Assembly: GCA_907165065.1 (NCBI GenBank)
Contig: OU015528.1
Coordinates: 72,087,474-72,151,473 of the forward strand
Source: Caprimulgus europaeus
Taxonomy: Eukaryota > Chordata > Aves > Caprimulgiformes > Caprimulgidae
Direction: 5' to 3'
Length of the DNA: 64,000 nt
Below are positions 49,075 to 61,346 of the stretch, in pieces (the stretch's first letter is position 1; every line of letters starts with the position of its first letter). Position numbers and translations under genes: made by a program. The notes beneath the pieces were generated by a model. It did no database searches. It had not been told where the DNA came from and was given only the letters and a program-made list of their open reading frames with translations.

Positions 49075-49142
49075 CAATGAACTGCTGGCCAAAGCACTGC
49101 TGCGCTGCATTTCCGTGTCGAACATCTTGTCTGCGGAAACGT
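49075..49142 (-). CDS. SEMA3E: SEMA3E exon 15 (furin-type cleavage site)
   Basis: A 68-bp exon with acceptor CTCTGCAG and donor GTAATC, absent from simple open-frame views because of its length. It completes the split Arg, encodes RFRRQDVRHGNAAQQCFGQQ then FI, and ends with the first base of a split Gly. Joined to the previous exon, it gives KRRFRRQD, a basic RXRR proprotein-convertase site. In mammalian SEMA3E, furin cleavage at this region is reported to yield the p61 fragment, so the same processing is inferred here. The QQCF segment links PSI to Ig. Confidence 0.92.
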
Positions 49143-50344
49143 CTGCAGAGGGAAAAATGGAATTACTTGAGAGAACAAATTTACCTTACAGACTGTTGGG
49201 TTTATGCTGATGTGACATTCATTAAAAACATAAGGAGCTAAATCCTGATTCCCAAAAATTTAGGGTTGTTGTGAGAAGTACTCACTTACACACCCGCATT
49301 TTCTCTGTATTCAGCCTATTGGAAATCACGTCTGAAAAAACTGAAACACACTTGTCCGGGGAAGAGGCACAACTACACATCCAGTTTATATAGAACCACA
49401 CAATAAATACTAAACCAAGATCCTCTGAACCAACTTGTCAACATTCAGTGCTAGGACAAATCAAAGGGACCTTTAGCCTGTCTTTGGATTTTCTCTCTCT
49501 AGAAGGCAGGAAAATCTTACTTTTTTAGTTTAGAACAGTTTACCATGTATGTGAATGGTAGTTCTTTTATCCTTCACTCTTATGTAATTTTTTTCACTTG
49601 GAAATCTCAAAATGCAGAGCAAAAACTTCATTTTATTACATCTATGTAGTAGACAGTTGTTAAACTCATTTTTCTCAATACTGAAACAGACACAGACATG
49701 ACTTGTCCATGCCTAGAAGTTGAGATAGTGGCAGATCTGCAGCCAGAATCTGTGAGCCCTGGCTGCAGCCTGGAAATAGTGCATTGCTTTTGAAAGAAAA
49801 AATATTGTGAGTTTTGTTGAGGTTTTGGGGTTTTTTTTACATACATTCACAGAAAAACAATGAAGACTGTAATTGTATGGTGCATTCCCAAAAGAATTGT
49901 GCTTTTATATGGCAATTTTTTTTTCTCTAAGTGTCCTAATAAATAAAATTAAGATTGCTTACAAGGGAAATGAAAGAGCCTATTGGAATGTCATATCTTG
50001 CCAGCTGAAGTATTTCCAACAACCTGGAATTTAGTTATGCTAAGGATATCTCTCTCATTTTCCATAAATACACAGTATTACTAGTGTCATACATAACAGA
50101 TTAACAGAAATATGCAATGTAGCAAATCTTACACAGCAGGTATGTGTACAGTATAAATAATTTATGATAGAAACAAGCAAAGCCAAGGAGGTTTTCATTT
50201 GCATTTACCACTTAAATAATACTTTTCCCCAGTGCTATGTGAACACAAAAGGCAGAATTTTTATTTGGCACAAACTGAATTTACTGAAACATGTAGATTT
50301 ATCCTAGCTAAAGATTGTGCTCATGGATGTTACTCATTATATTT

Positions 50345-50405
50345 CAAAAGTTGGATTTGATGATCCTTGTGGATCCCTTCCAATTCACATCATTCTATGA
50401 TTCTA
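50345..50405 (+). mobile_element. CR1-type 3-prime tip
   Basis: AAAAGTTGGATTTGATGATC, CTTGTGGATCCCTTCCAATT and CATTCTATGATTCTA form a recognisable CR1-type terminus with the ATTCTATG repeat. About 60 bp, in SEMA3E intron 14, antisense to the gene. Confidence 0.8.
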
Positions 50406-52079
50406 AACTGGCAGTAGGCAGTGATAATTTTCTGAGTTCAGTCACTTGCGTGGACTTATGATCCAGTGGTGCTGGTGGACTAAGGGGACAGCTTTAACTT
50501 TTACTGATATTCATAGCAGAACTAATGTTCTTATTTCAGAGGAATCTTCAAATTCAGCGAGGACTGCATTGGGACTTTTAGGCAAAAGAGCTAAAAATGC
50601 ATGCATAGTATTAAGCAAAAAGTGAGATTCTGAGATAGCGGCAGGGCTTTATCATGCCCTGGGAGTTCTCATTGTAATGTATAGATGCTGCCCCTGTGCT
50701 TACTTATAACTCTGCAAAGTGTCAGTGCTGAATAACGCTGCCACCAGCTTTGCATATCTGTATATACAGAGTATTCAGAAGAGACATTCTGTTGCACAAA
50801 TGTACGTAAATACTACAGACATTAGCCTTTAAAAAAAACAAAGAAGAAAACCCCATTGCTGTCCAACACATCAGTCCTAACTAGCAGGAACTGGACAGTT
50901 AACAGCCATGAACTTCAGTTCCTGAAGATCACTGTAGAGCTAAAATTATCCTAGTCCCGTGGGAAAGGATTTTTCTTCAGTTGTTAGAATAATTCAGGAA
51001 AACAAATGTTTATTTGATGGAATTTTGATATTATGAGGGTGAAGACGGGGAAAGATACATTTACCTATGTTTTCACTTGCTACTTCTTTTGAAGAGAAGG
51101 AAAAAATTATGAGAGCTGCTGAAGGAGAGGGAGATGCTGGGAGGTAAATTTATTTCACAAATACTGACATAAGCCTGGTATTTATTATTTTTTCTTAATA
51201 ATCATTTCATTCAGAATTCCATGAATAACACAGTACAGACAATTCCTGAGATAAACTAGTGTAAGGACTAATTTTTAGTGACTAACAAATGTACTGAATA
51301 TATGGAAGTGTCTTTTGCAATCTATAACTTCATGAATTTAGATTTCAGAGTGTAACTCTGTGCTTTCAGGAACTTAATAAAATTACCTGCAAGAAAGCAA
51401 TACAGTCATCATCATAATCTTCACATTACCCTCATGTTTCTTTTTTGCTTCCCAGGGACAGATGAGCCAAAGTCAAAACAGCTCAGGAAGAAAAAGTATC
51501 ATTGCAGGCTGTGTAAATTAAGGTTGAGTTTTAATTAGCCCTACCAAATGTTACAGCAGAGCGACCTTTGGGTTTGCACTGGGATTTATCTCCAAGGTGA
51601 AGGCAGCCCCTCCCTACCCTTTTTCAGCCTGGAGAGCAAGCTGGCACAGCAAAGAATCTGACTTGTAGAACTGAGTGCTTGTTTAGATAAAAATGAACCA
51701 GCCTAAATCAGATTGCAGAGCTAATAGTGAACTAAAGAATTTCTTTAAGTCCTGGACTTCTCTGCTTTCTCAAGCACACTTTATGGAAGTTGAATGCAAT
51801 ATAATTTCCTTCTGGCATCTTAAGTATTTGCAGTGTGCAGGAGCTTTATACCTGTAACTATCATGACATTGTAGTATGCTGCACTGCCAGCATCAAGATA
51901 AGGCATTTTGGGCTCAGTTTTTATTTGTCCTTAATTAAATCCTATATCTAATTAATTATCCAGGCTATGAATTCACAAGAAATTATAATACAGGCTTTCA
52001 CAATTCAACAAATTACTACCAGCTATCAAGCAGAGGGTTTTTTGTATTTATGCTGCAGTTCTCCCTATATCCTGTACAT

Positions 52080-52117
52080 GCCTTAGTTTACAATTTTCGC
52101 CTTAGTTTACAATTTTC
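52080..52117. repeat. 19-bp perfect tandem duplication
   Basis: GCCTTAGTTTACAATTTTC occurs twice back to back with no mismatch, indicating a recent slippage or duplication event in intron 14. Confidence 0.95.
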
Positions 52118-53258
52118 TTATTCCATGTTTCTCTAAACACTTGTCATACCTTGGAGGCATTAGGATCTAAAGCAGAGAGCAACTGAATCAAAGTGCGGAG
52201 GACACATTGCACATCCCTGCTTCAGTTCAACTCTTCTCTAGTAGGACCGGAATTGAAAAGAGAGCTCTTAGCAGTGCTCTTACTGCACTAGCAGGGCTGC
52301 TCTTAACAAGTCAAAAGCCCACCTAAAGGCCACATTTGGGCAGATAGTGGTGGTGTTAAAGCCAGCTCAAGTGTGTTGTAATGCAAGGCACAGCTCCATA
52401 AATCCTGATGAAATGACAGACGTCAGGAATGAGGAGAACAAGACCTCTCCAATGCCCCTTATATTCACATTACTTATACTACCCTGCACAGTATGAGCAG
52501 AAATCTGTAGCCATGAGACAAGGCCAAATCAAGATGTGTATGCTTTGGGACGTAACATTAATTGTATCTGGAGCCCACGGCAGCCATAGCAGGGTTGCTG
52601 CTTTCTCAGGGTCACTTGGCATCAGAAAACTCCATGTTGTCTACTGAGACCTGCCTTTTCCAGCAGTGCTCTCCACCAGGAACCCAGCAGGAGGCAACTT
52701 AAAACAACTTCCAACACGTGTCCTGAGTAGCTGTTTCTGCCTCTCCATGTACCACATAGTTAGTGTAATCAAGTAAGTTTAAAATTCTCAAAACTTCAGC
52801 TATGAGCTAAAGTGAACAAAGCAAATGCCATCCATCCCTCTCAATATTATTCGTTCTTGCTGGCTCTTCTCAAACTCCTATATGTAAAACAAGTTTTGCA
52901 GACTTCAAGAACATTCAATTGAGTGCAAATCTCTTCTCCACTGCTGCTTATCTTAAGAGAAGGAGGGTGATAACAGCAGAATTTTCTTGTTTTAGAGACT
53001 GACCTCCTGAATGTCAGGGAGGTAAGGCACAGGAAGGTGCCTGGGGTGCTGCCCGTATCACTCAACCCTGGATAAATGCATGTATCAGGGGACTTAAGGG
53101 CTGCTACTCTGGAAATTGTCTTAGGTGAGAAATATGCTAAAAATGTACAACAGAGTTCAGGACCAAGTGAGTTTCTCTTATCTTTTCTTGGACAATAAGT
53201 AGCCTGCAGAACAATGTAAATACTGATAGAGTTCTAGCAGGCTAGTAGGAAATTTTAA

Positions 53259-53276
53259 TAAATAAATAAATAAACC
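53259..53276. repeat. (AAAT)n repeat
   Basis: About four to five AAAT units, intron 14. Confidence 0.93.
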
Positions 53277-53653
53277 AGACACTTCTCACATTGAGCAGAT
53301 AAACAGAGCCCATTTCCTCCCTTAGGACTACTTGCAAGAGGCATGAAGAGACTATGCAATCCTGCTTGTAAAAGTGGTGTAGATTTCCTACTTGGTTTAA
53401 CCTATGACTTAGTGTAACAAGTCTAAGAAATTCTTAATTATACTGAGTCCTTGGCTATATTTCTCATTTTTACTTTTTAATCTAACCTTCTCAAAAATTT
53501 GTGTTACCCAATGTAATATAACTATGTTTATTATCTTTCAGAAAAAAACAAAACAAAACAGAAAAACAACACAAAAATGTCTGGCTATAGTCAACAGTCA
53601 TTTGCTTGAGTGCACTCAGGTTCATGGAAAGATAAGATGTGCAGAACAAAAAA

Positions 53654-53689
53654 CCCCCAAAAAACCCAACCCAAACCCCCCCAAAACCC
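53654..53689 (-). other. G-quadruplex-capable tract
   Basis: On the minus strand this segment has five G runs (3, 7, 3, 3 and 5 G) separated by T-rich loops of 4, 3, 2 and 6 bases, which satisfies the usual G3+N1-7 rule. It lies in SEMA3E intron 14 on the transcribed-sense strand, so both DNA and pre-mRNA could fold. It sits inside a longer A/C-rich tract (53645-53715). Confidence 0.7.
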
Positions 53690-54717
53690 AACCAACTTAA
53701 CAAAATTCAAAACACCCCAAAAAACCTGACCTTCCTTGTTTTCCTTAAGAAAAAATAAATTTGGGATACTATGACTTGGTTTTGGCTAAACGATTTCCAC
53801 TGGTTTTCAAAACTGCCTCCAGAAGTTACAAATTCATTCTAATCCTTGCAGTCTATGTAGGTCTACTAAATATAAGCATATATTTGCAGAAACAGTAATT
53901 GTAGAAAGGATTTGAATTATACATTACCAAAGTTTTGCTGAGGCTAGAAATTACTCATTCAAGTGGCAAAGCTGACTTAAAATCTTGTGAAAAGATCTGC
54001 ATTAAAATTTGCATGATTTAGATTCTTGATCAGGTATCTGTATAGCTGAATTGGAGAACCTGGTTTTGGGTGGGAACGGAAGAGGACAGGTATATGGGAA
54101 GTTACTGCACAAGAGAGTGAAGGCCAAGATTTATGAATAAGTGAATGGTGATAGACAGGAGAATCCTCCCCAGAATTAGGTTTGCACTTTGAACTGACCT
54201 CTGGAGTAACTTGTCTTTAAAAATTCACTGGAGAAAGCCTAAGCCTCATTTTAGCTTTTGCAGATAATCTGGTTTTATTTTGACTGGTGACGGTATTTGA
54301 CTATTAACACAGTTTCTTCTTTGCTTTTTTTGGAATTTCTGTTGTGTATGTTATTACAGTGTGATATATTTTTTGTATAGTGCTACCAAAATAGATCTCT
54401 GATATTGTAAATAATATTTCCTCTGCATACCACAAGATATAGAAGGAAATTGAGGTTTGTTTAGAACTTACTGCAAATAACTACTACGGGACTTTGCTTC
54501 ATTCGTAAAAATATTCCTGGTACTGCAGTTTATGTGATCCTGGTAATCGGGGTCTTTCACAATCCCCTAAGATTGTGCTGATAAATTAGCAGCAAACATC
54601 TTCTTACTGCTCAGTTATTTTTACAAAGGTGAGATAAGAAATACTTTGTGTTGCAGTAGGAACTCTGTAGTAGTAGCTGTCTTGCAAAACCGACATCATA
54701 GAAAGCAGCAGTTCTCA

Positions 54718-54909
<192 letters not shown>

Positions 54910-55884
54910 TTAAATTGGTAGAACTTCCACTAAAACTTATGTTACCAATAGCGTTATTAAAAAATGTTAGCTTTAGCATGTCTTGCTAGTTGTGCATCCA
55001 GCCAGTGTCCTGAGGGAGGCAGAGTTACTCTGTAGGAAAATATCATTACACACTAAACTCTCCTGCATCAGGATAGGGGAGGGATAGAAAGTAAAATGAA
55101 CAGGTTTATTTTGGCATTTCTTTGCTTATGAAGTTTTAGCTTTGTAAGATTTGTGTTTGAATAGGCAGGGGTTTAATTTTCTTTTTCTCCCTGAAAATAG
55201 TTTCCAATGCCTCCTTCTTTACACTTCTCTGTCACATAACTGATCTGTGGGAAAACACTTGACATGAAACATTTTAAACAAAGAAATTCAAATTTGCGAA
55301 AATTATAAGCAACCTCAGTCTTAAAATGGGAGTTATCAAGTAAATTTAACTCTTGATGTGGCTACTTACATTATGGTCGCATATATAAATGCACAGTAAG
55401 ACTATGATTTGTTTCATCCCTCGGTGCACCAGAAATGTTACCTTTTTTTATTTATTTTTTTTTTCCTGGTACTGTGCAGTCTCTCCTTACAAATTAAGTG
55501 GCTGTAATCTACTTCTTTAATATTTGTTTGCAAAGGTTTGTGTTTTTTTCATCAGAAGTGCTAGGACTGTTTGAATCTTCTGAGTTCACATAAATAAGTG
55601 AAAGATAATCAGTCTAATTCATGAGTTGCTGGCATAATAAGTTCAGAAGAGGATAAATTGAATTTATGGAGATTTGAGAAAAAATCTTGTTGCTGCTGAA
55701 TGTAAATGGACTGAACACAGAAATATGCAGTGCAGGAGCTGCTTATTCACAACTCACTTCCAAGGTTTTACCAGTCAGAAAAACAATTCCTAATGAAAAC
55801 TTAAGCTGTGTTTATCCTAATGGACAAACTTAGTCCATAATTCCCACTCTTAGACCAATCTTTCAAAATCTCGTATTTTAAAAT

Positions 55885-55955
55885 TCTTACAGCTAGAAAA
55901 TACAGGCAGCTCATTTAGTCTGGCTTGCCTGTTACAAAACATGAAATTTAAAACT
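55885..55955 (-). mobile_element. Possible ancient CR1-like tail
   Basis: The string GCAGCTCATTTAGTCTGGCT then TGCCTGTTACAAAACATGAA ATTT resembles an old amniote repeat tail (ATCATCTAGTCTGACCTCCT ... ACACAGGCCATAGAATTT). Weak and uncertain. Confidence 0.3.
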
Positions 55956-57240
55956 AGGAGAGGCTGGTAACAGTAATGTTTGAAGACTTTTTCAGCTGAG
56001 GTAAACTAGATGATAGCAGGAACTCAACTGCCAACGAGAATGAAGAAGAAACCTAGGATCTTTGTTTGAGGGGAATTCTTGTCTGAAAAGCTGTAGTGTG
56101 ATTGTCCCAAAAGACATGAACAACACCCAATGAGACATACAGGTTGAGATTTTCTCTTTCATCTTTTAGAAGGGGCAAAGACTACTCTAAGTCTTGGTTC
56201 ATGAGAAGAGGGCAAAAAGCATCCGATATCTAGCCAACAGAACATCAAAGAAGAACATTCCTTCTCAGCCTTTGCAGATAACTAGCTCAGCCCTGAAACA
56301 TGATATTTTATTGTACTGCTGACTTTGTGAAGACTGGTTAGTGTTATAAAGATATTGAGACAAAGCTAGCAAGGAGGTATCCACAGGCTCACAAACTCCA
56401 AGGTCAAAAGAGACCAGTTAAAATGCTTGAGTAGAAAAACTACATAACTGAATAGACAATCCAGAGCTGCTTTTTACAACGTTAAAAACTAGATTGATTC
56501 AGGAAATAATTCATAATATTTACACCTAAGATCCTCCTCTGAATCACCATCAGAGGAATTTATATTTCTACATTACTTACAGAAAGAATGCAAGCTGACT
56601 AGACACCAAGACTAAATAGATCTTCTGGGGCACTCTCACACCTCCTAGTAATGCAATTTTCATTCTTTGTTTCTTGTATTTCACTATGTTTAGGTGCAAC
56701 TATATTGTGTTGGATGTCTAAGATTTATTAGGATATAACTATCCTGGGATGTTAATAATGGCTCCATCCTGAGATGATATGATGATGTGGCATGGATATC
56801 TATGGTATGGTATAGGTGAGAATCTACCTACAAGAGTAATAAATTAGGTGTTTATATTAGCAGAAACTAGCTCTCAAAAGGCAGTCAGATCCAAACAGTA
56901 CTGCCTTTCATGAGCAACTGAATATGTGGGAGAGCCAGCAAGGTTCTTTTTACACTGATATCCCCATGGGTCTGAAGTCTGTCTGCATTTATCAGTGAGG
57001 AACTTCTCTATGAGTTGCCATATCCACCAGCTAATCCCTTCTGTGATTACTATGCCAGTAACTCATGAAACAGATTGGGTTTTACTTGCTTTGATATGAA
57101 TAATAGTGTGAACTAAGGCGCTTCAGCATTAGAATTGAGAACCATACATGTTTCATAAAGAAACAGAGCATATAACCATAAGTTTATATTACAGAAGGAT
57201 TACATGTATCAGACCAGATCTCATTACAGACGATATACAT

Positions 57241-57275
57241 CTGTCTGTCTATGTATGTATGTATCTATTTATATA
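57241..57275. repeat. (CTGT)/(ATGT) tetranucleotide repeat
   Basis: Short compound tetranucleotide run in intron 13, about 120 bp from the end of exon 13 on the acceptor-exon-14 side. Confidence 0.9.
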
Positions 57276-57320
57276 GCTTATAGCTTTGTTATTCACATTT
57301 CAAACTTGTCAAATACTTAC

Positions 57321-57362
57321 CCTTTTTGAAGAGATTTCCATAGAAATAATAGGAACTGGCAC
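57321..57362 (-). CDS. SEMA3E: SEMA3E exon 13 (42-bp micro-exon)
   Basis: A 42-bp exon of exactly 14 codons (VPVPIISMEISSKR), bounded by a TTTCCTAG acceptor and a GTAAGT donor. It is too short to stand out as an open frame and was found by looking for the missing link between LQVFK and QQLYVG. Both flanking introns are phase 0, so the exon is symmetric. The PIxSMEIS segment forms the last strand of the Sema propeller before the PSI domain. A short exon at this point is known from other class 3 semaphorin genes. Confidence 0.93.
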
Positions 57363-58555
57363 CTAGGAAACAGGAAATATTTCCTTTCTTAGAAAAAAGA
57401 ATATATTTTTGCTATGATAATAAATTAGGTAAAATAGTGTTGATGTTTACTTATTACATTCAGCTTCACTAAATACTTTGCCTTTCTTTAAGATCCGATG
57501 CTACAGAAAGTTGTGATGAAATTGTGACTTTCAGAAGTGTTACTTTAAAAGTTTGTTTAAAAACAACCATCCAACACTTAATTCAGGATTATAGGAGCCA
57601 TAGGAACACTACAACTTCCCTGTCAAACATGACATTAGCTCTTTCCACCACTGAATCTTTTGTCCTACTTGAGAGTGATAAGTGGAGTGCTCTTTATAAA
57701 AAAACATTAATTGAAGATAAGATAAAATTAGCAGGAATTCCTTCTTTTACCATTGTCCTTTCTGCCGTCTGCTCCTCTGATTTCCTGGAGTAATGGCAAG
57801 ATATAGCCCCTAATAGGCCTACTGAAAACCAGCTTTATCAAGAGGGAAAATTTCTGTGATTTTCTCCCCAGGCAAGAGATCAATAGTTACACTGCCTAAA
57901 TGTAGTTGCCAGATTTAAATATCTAAGTTTGGAAGTTAGATTTTCCCTATGGTTACAAATAAGTTAGTCTCCTACTTTTTGTGGCTAACATAATGTGAAT
58001 ACTAAGTAAGACATTTTATTATATAAACTTTGCCACATACCAAATCCTGAGCATTAGTTATGGATTGTTCTTGAACAGAATGGAGTTTTGCCTCACTAGG
58101 ACTCAGGTTTTTCCACTGCAAAGACAGATTGACTGATTCCCTCTCTCTGAAGCTTGGGCTTTTTTTTAATCTGGAGCTCATTTAAACTTCCAAGGTTGTA
58201 GTAGGAACATTTTTGTGCATAGTTATACTTTTTTGAAATACTTAATTGGATATGAGAGAAAATTAAATAAAATGCAAGAAATTTCTAATTAAAAGTCACA
58301 CTACAAAGCCCAAGCATGTAAACAGAAAGACAGTAGTCCTGATTTGCTGCAGTACACTTCAGTACTTGGGCTATAACTCCACCTTTAGAAAAACTTCAGT
58401 TGAAAATGAAAATTTCCTGTCATAAAATAACTAGATCATTAGAAAATTTATTGCACACAACTATTATATATTTTACTATCCTCAGATTTTTTAGACATGT
58501 AATTCTGCCGAAAATTCAAGACTTGTATATATGCTTCATATACAGCACAGTTCAC
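57363..58555 (-). other. SEMA3E intron 12
   Basis: 1193-bp GT-AG intron, phase 0, unique AT-rich sequence. Nothing else recognised. Confidence 0.85.
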
Positions 58556-58647
58556 CTTGAATACTTGCAGTTCTTCAAGAATCACTTCTTCCATAGATTC
58601 TGTCTCTTGATTGTAAATTGTAATGACTTTCAATACAATTCCATTAT
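58556..58647 (-). CDS. SEMA3E: SEMA3E exon 12 (end of Sema domain)
   Basis: A 92-bp exon with acceptor TTATTCCCAG and donor GTGAAC. It supplies the last two bases of the split Asp and then 30 codons: NGIVLKVITIYNQETESMEE followed by VILEELQVFK. The IVLKV strand and the acidic EEVILEELQVFK segment are characteristic of the last blade of class 3 Sema domains. An apparent reading frame continues past the donor into the intron, but the GT donor after CAAG joins in frame to exon 13, and the joined protein matches the family, so the exon is ended here. Confidence 0.95.
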
Positions 58648-61123
58648 CTGGGAATAAATTTAAAAAGAAAAAAAAAACAAAACTAAACTAAAGGTTATAA
58701 TTGGTTAAACCATTCATATGGCCTTCAATTATATTAAATCACTTCTTCAAACTGATAATGGATAGAAATTATAAATATGTAAAAGTAGTTGCATATTGCT
58801 GTTATTGATGGAGATTCTTACTCTTAGAAAATAAACACATAGGACAATTTGTCTCTGGCAAATAAGAGTCAACTGAAACATTCCTGAGCTATATGATTAA
58901 TTGAATTTTAATTTTCAAACTCTGGGTCATAATCTCTTGGTTTGCTGCAAAATGATCAAAGAGGATGACCATATTCCAGAAAAAGAAATAAGAGTAGGCA
59001 GGAGTTGAGTCCATTAAGGCAAATAAGCATAAAGTAGCTTTAATTATAGTATCTGAGTGTTAACACTAGTTAGGAAACTACTAACTATCCTTAATTGCTG
59101 GCAGCAACTTTGTTCTTCAAGGCAAGTGTACAAAAACCTTCAGAGGTTCATTGTCCGAAGTTCTCACCCTCCTCTGGGATGAGACCTGCTGTTGAACTAA
59201 AGGTGTTAATCAAAGGAAGACAAACAAATAAAAAACCTGTATATTCAAAAAGTCTAAGGCACATTGGATTTTAGATATACTCTGTCACCACAACTCTTGC
59301 AGGAAATTAAAACACATGAATAGTGCCTGGTGTTCCACTACTTCAGCTTTGTCTTGCTGACTATTATTAGAATAATCTTGCTTTCCTTAATCTGAAAAAC
59401 TGTCATCAACAATGGTGAATACCACTTCCTTTCTTCTGTTACTTTTAGTCACCTTTGATTTACAGGGGAAATATTAAACAGTCAAGCACTGGGAAAAATG
59501 TTCAGCAAAAGATCAAAGGGGCAAACATAAAGAGGAACCATTAAACTGGGGTCATATACCACTTCTCAAAGAGAATATGTAATCAAAGGCATCCATTTTG
59601 TGACAGAAAAGTAAAAAGAAATTGCATTCTGAGCTCTGATTTTCACAAGTATGTCTCTCTTCAAATCCTGCTGACATACATGTGAAAGTTAACCCTGATG
59701 TTCAGACTTCACCTTTGATGAACATTTCTAACCTTCACTGCTAACCTAAGAAGACTTCTGCTCAGCTGTAAGACCTTGTTTACTTATGTTACACAGCAGG
59801 TGTTGGACTTGAATAAAAAAAGATCAACCCTTTCTAACATTATATTGCCAAGAAAAGCGAGTTTCTTGATGGGAGTTTTGCCAGATCAGAAACTGCAGGT
59901 TCGTTTTAGAGTTTCTAAAGACCAAGTTCCTGGGCTGGAATTTCTTGTCACCTGAGATTAGATATCTCAAGATTAAGCAGGTGCTGGATGCCAGTCCAGC
60001 GCAGCTGTAACGCACACACTTAGGTTCCCTTGGGTTCAACTTCGCTGACCAGAGGACTTGTGTACAAGAGCATTTTATACAGTATCTCAGTCACATTGCA
60101 ATCTCACTTATCCACAAATGCAGGTGCAAAATATAAAAAAAATTCTAAGCACCATTATAAAACCTACTGTACAGAAAAAAGTGACACACGACACATGACA
60201 CACTAAGTCGAATACTGAGATCATAATAAGGTCATTTTAAAGCTTAGAAAACAGCACTAATATAAATAAGCCTTTACTATACTACAAATGTGCTTCTTTT
60301 GAACATTCTCAAGTTTTCTTATTTTTCAAAAACCTCTAGATTTTTTTTTTCTCTGGTTTCTTATAGTTAGGGCAGTTCTATGATAACCATATTTGTTTGG
60401 TAGGTATTTAAAAATCATTTTTAAACAAGATATCTGTATCATATGAAAATGTCTCAAAAGAAAGACAAGAAAACTTGGCAGAAAACTTCTAACAGTTTCT
60501 TTTTAAGGAACTTGTGTATTTCCTCCTTCCTTCCTTGAGCTGTGCTGTAACCCAAATCTGGAAACTGGCAGTTTAACAGTATCAGATAGACTTGTGGTCT
60601 CCGGAACTGGGGAAAATAAACTGTGGAATAAAGCCAGTAACTTGAACTGATATTTTTGAAAATCATATCACCTTTGTTTCTTTCAGGTCTCTAGGTGTCA
60701 GCTGAAAACTATGCTTAGATACCTGATTGTGTTCTGAAGTTTTAAAAATAAGGCCAGTTATTCAAGAATTTAATTTAATGTTCTTGTTTGTAGAGAAAAA
60801 AAAAAAAAAAAAAGCTTAAGTTTCTCTTTCTAGTCTTTAAATATTTCCCTACCATTATTTTTCTACTTAATGTTATCAGCACAGTGAAGCACATGCCTAG
60901 AATGACTAAACTCCTCTGTAAGGCAAAGATTTGCACAGTCATGCAAAGAATGTTAAAAAGAGACGTTGTATGATTTTTTAATGTCATTCATCCTGGAGGA
61001 AAAAAAACAAAAACAAAACAAAAAAATCCAAAAACCCCCCAAAGCCCCCAAAGAAAAAAAAAAAAAACAAAAACAAACCAACAACTATTAAATCAATTTC
61101 CTTCCTTGCTTTCTTTAATTTAC
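58648..61123 (-). other. SEMA3E intron 11
   Basis: 2476-bp GT-AG intron, phase 1. Mostly unique AT-rich sequence. It contains an A-run at about 60797-60813 and an A-rich/C-run tract at 61002-61080 lying just inside the donor end; on the transcribed strand this tract is U-rich with G runs. Confidence 0.85.
61002..61080. repeat. A-rich/C-run low-complexity tract
   Basis: A runs broken by C, CCCCCC and CCCCC. It starts about 45 bp past the exon 11 donor in transcript direction, where it is U-rich with G runs. Confidence 0.85.
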
Positions 61124-61346
61124 CTGTGCCAATGAACAAGACATCATATTGCCCATCTTCAGCTTCCACTCTGTCCACTGCTATTTGTTTAAGATTGTAC
61201 TTTCCATCTGTTTTAACTAGTATTGGTCTCTTATGAACAGGCTTGATGGGCTGATACATCAGTGGATGACTCCTGGCAAAATGAACAGCTTCATCAGGAT
61301 ATTCTTTAGTGGTAGTGTACAGACCGCCATTCACCTTGCTGGCACA
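61124..61346 (-). CDS. SEMA3E: SEMA3E exon 11 (Sema domain, C-terminal blades)
   Basis: A 223-bp exon read from 61346 down to 61124, bounded by a TTTTTGCAG acceptor and a GTAAAT donor. It starts on a whole codon (TGT, Cys) and ends with one base of a split Asp codon. It encodes residues 1-74 of the partial protein, beginning CASKVNGGLYTTTKEYPDE. It contains the FARSHPLMY segment and the strongly conserved VEAEDGQYDVLFIGT strand of the Sema propeller. This 74-codon block is typical of vertebrate class 3 semaphorins. The exon boundary was chosen because translation upstream runs into intron sequence and because the Asp completed by exon 12 restores the family sequence GTDNG. A long T-rich/G-run tract begins about 50 bp inside the following intron (plus-strand A/C-rich, 61002-61080). 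Confidence 0.95.
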
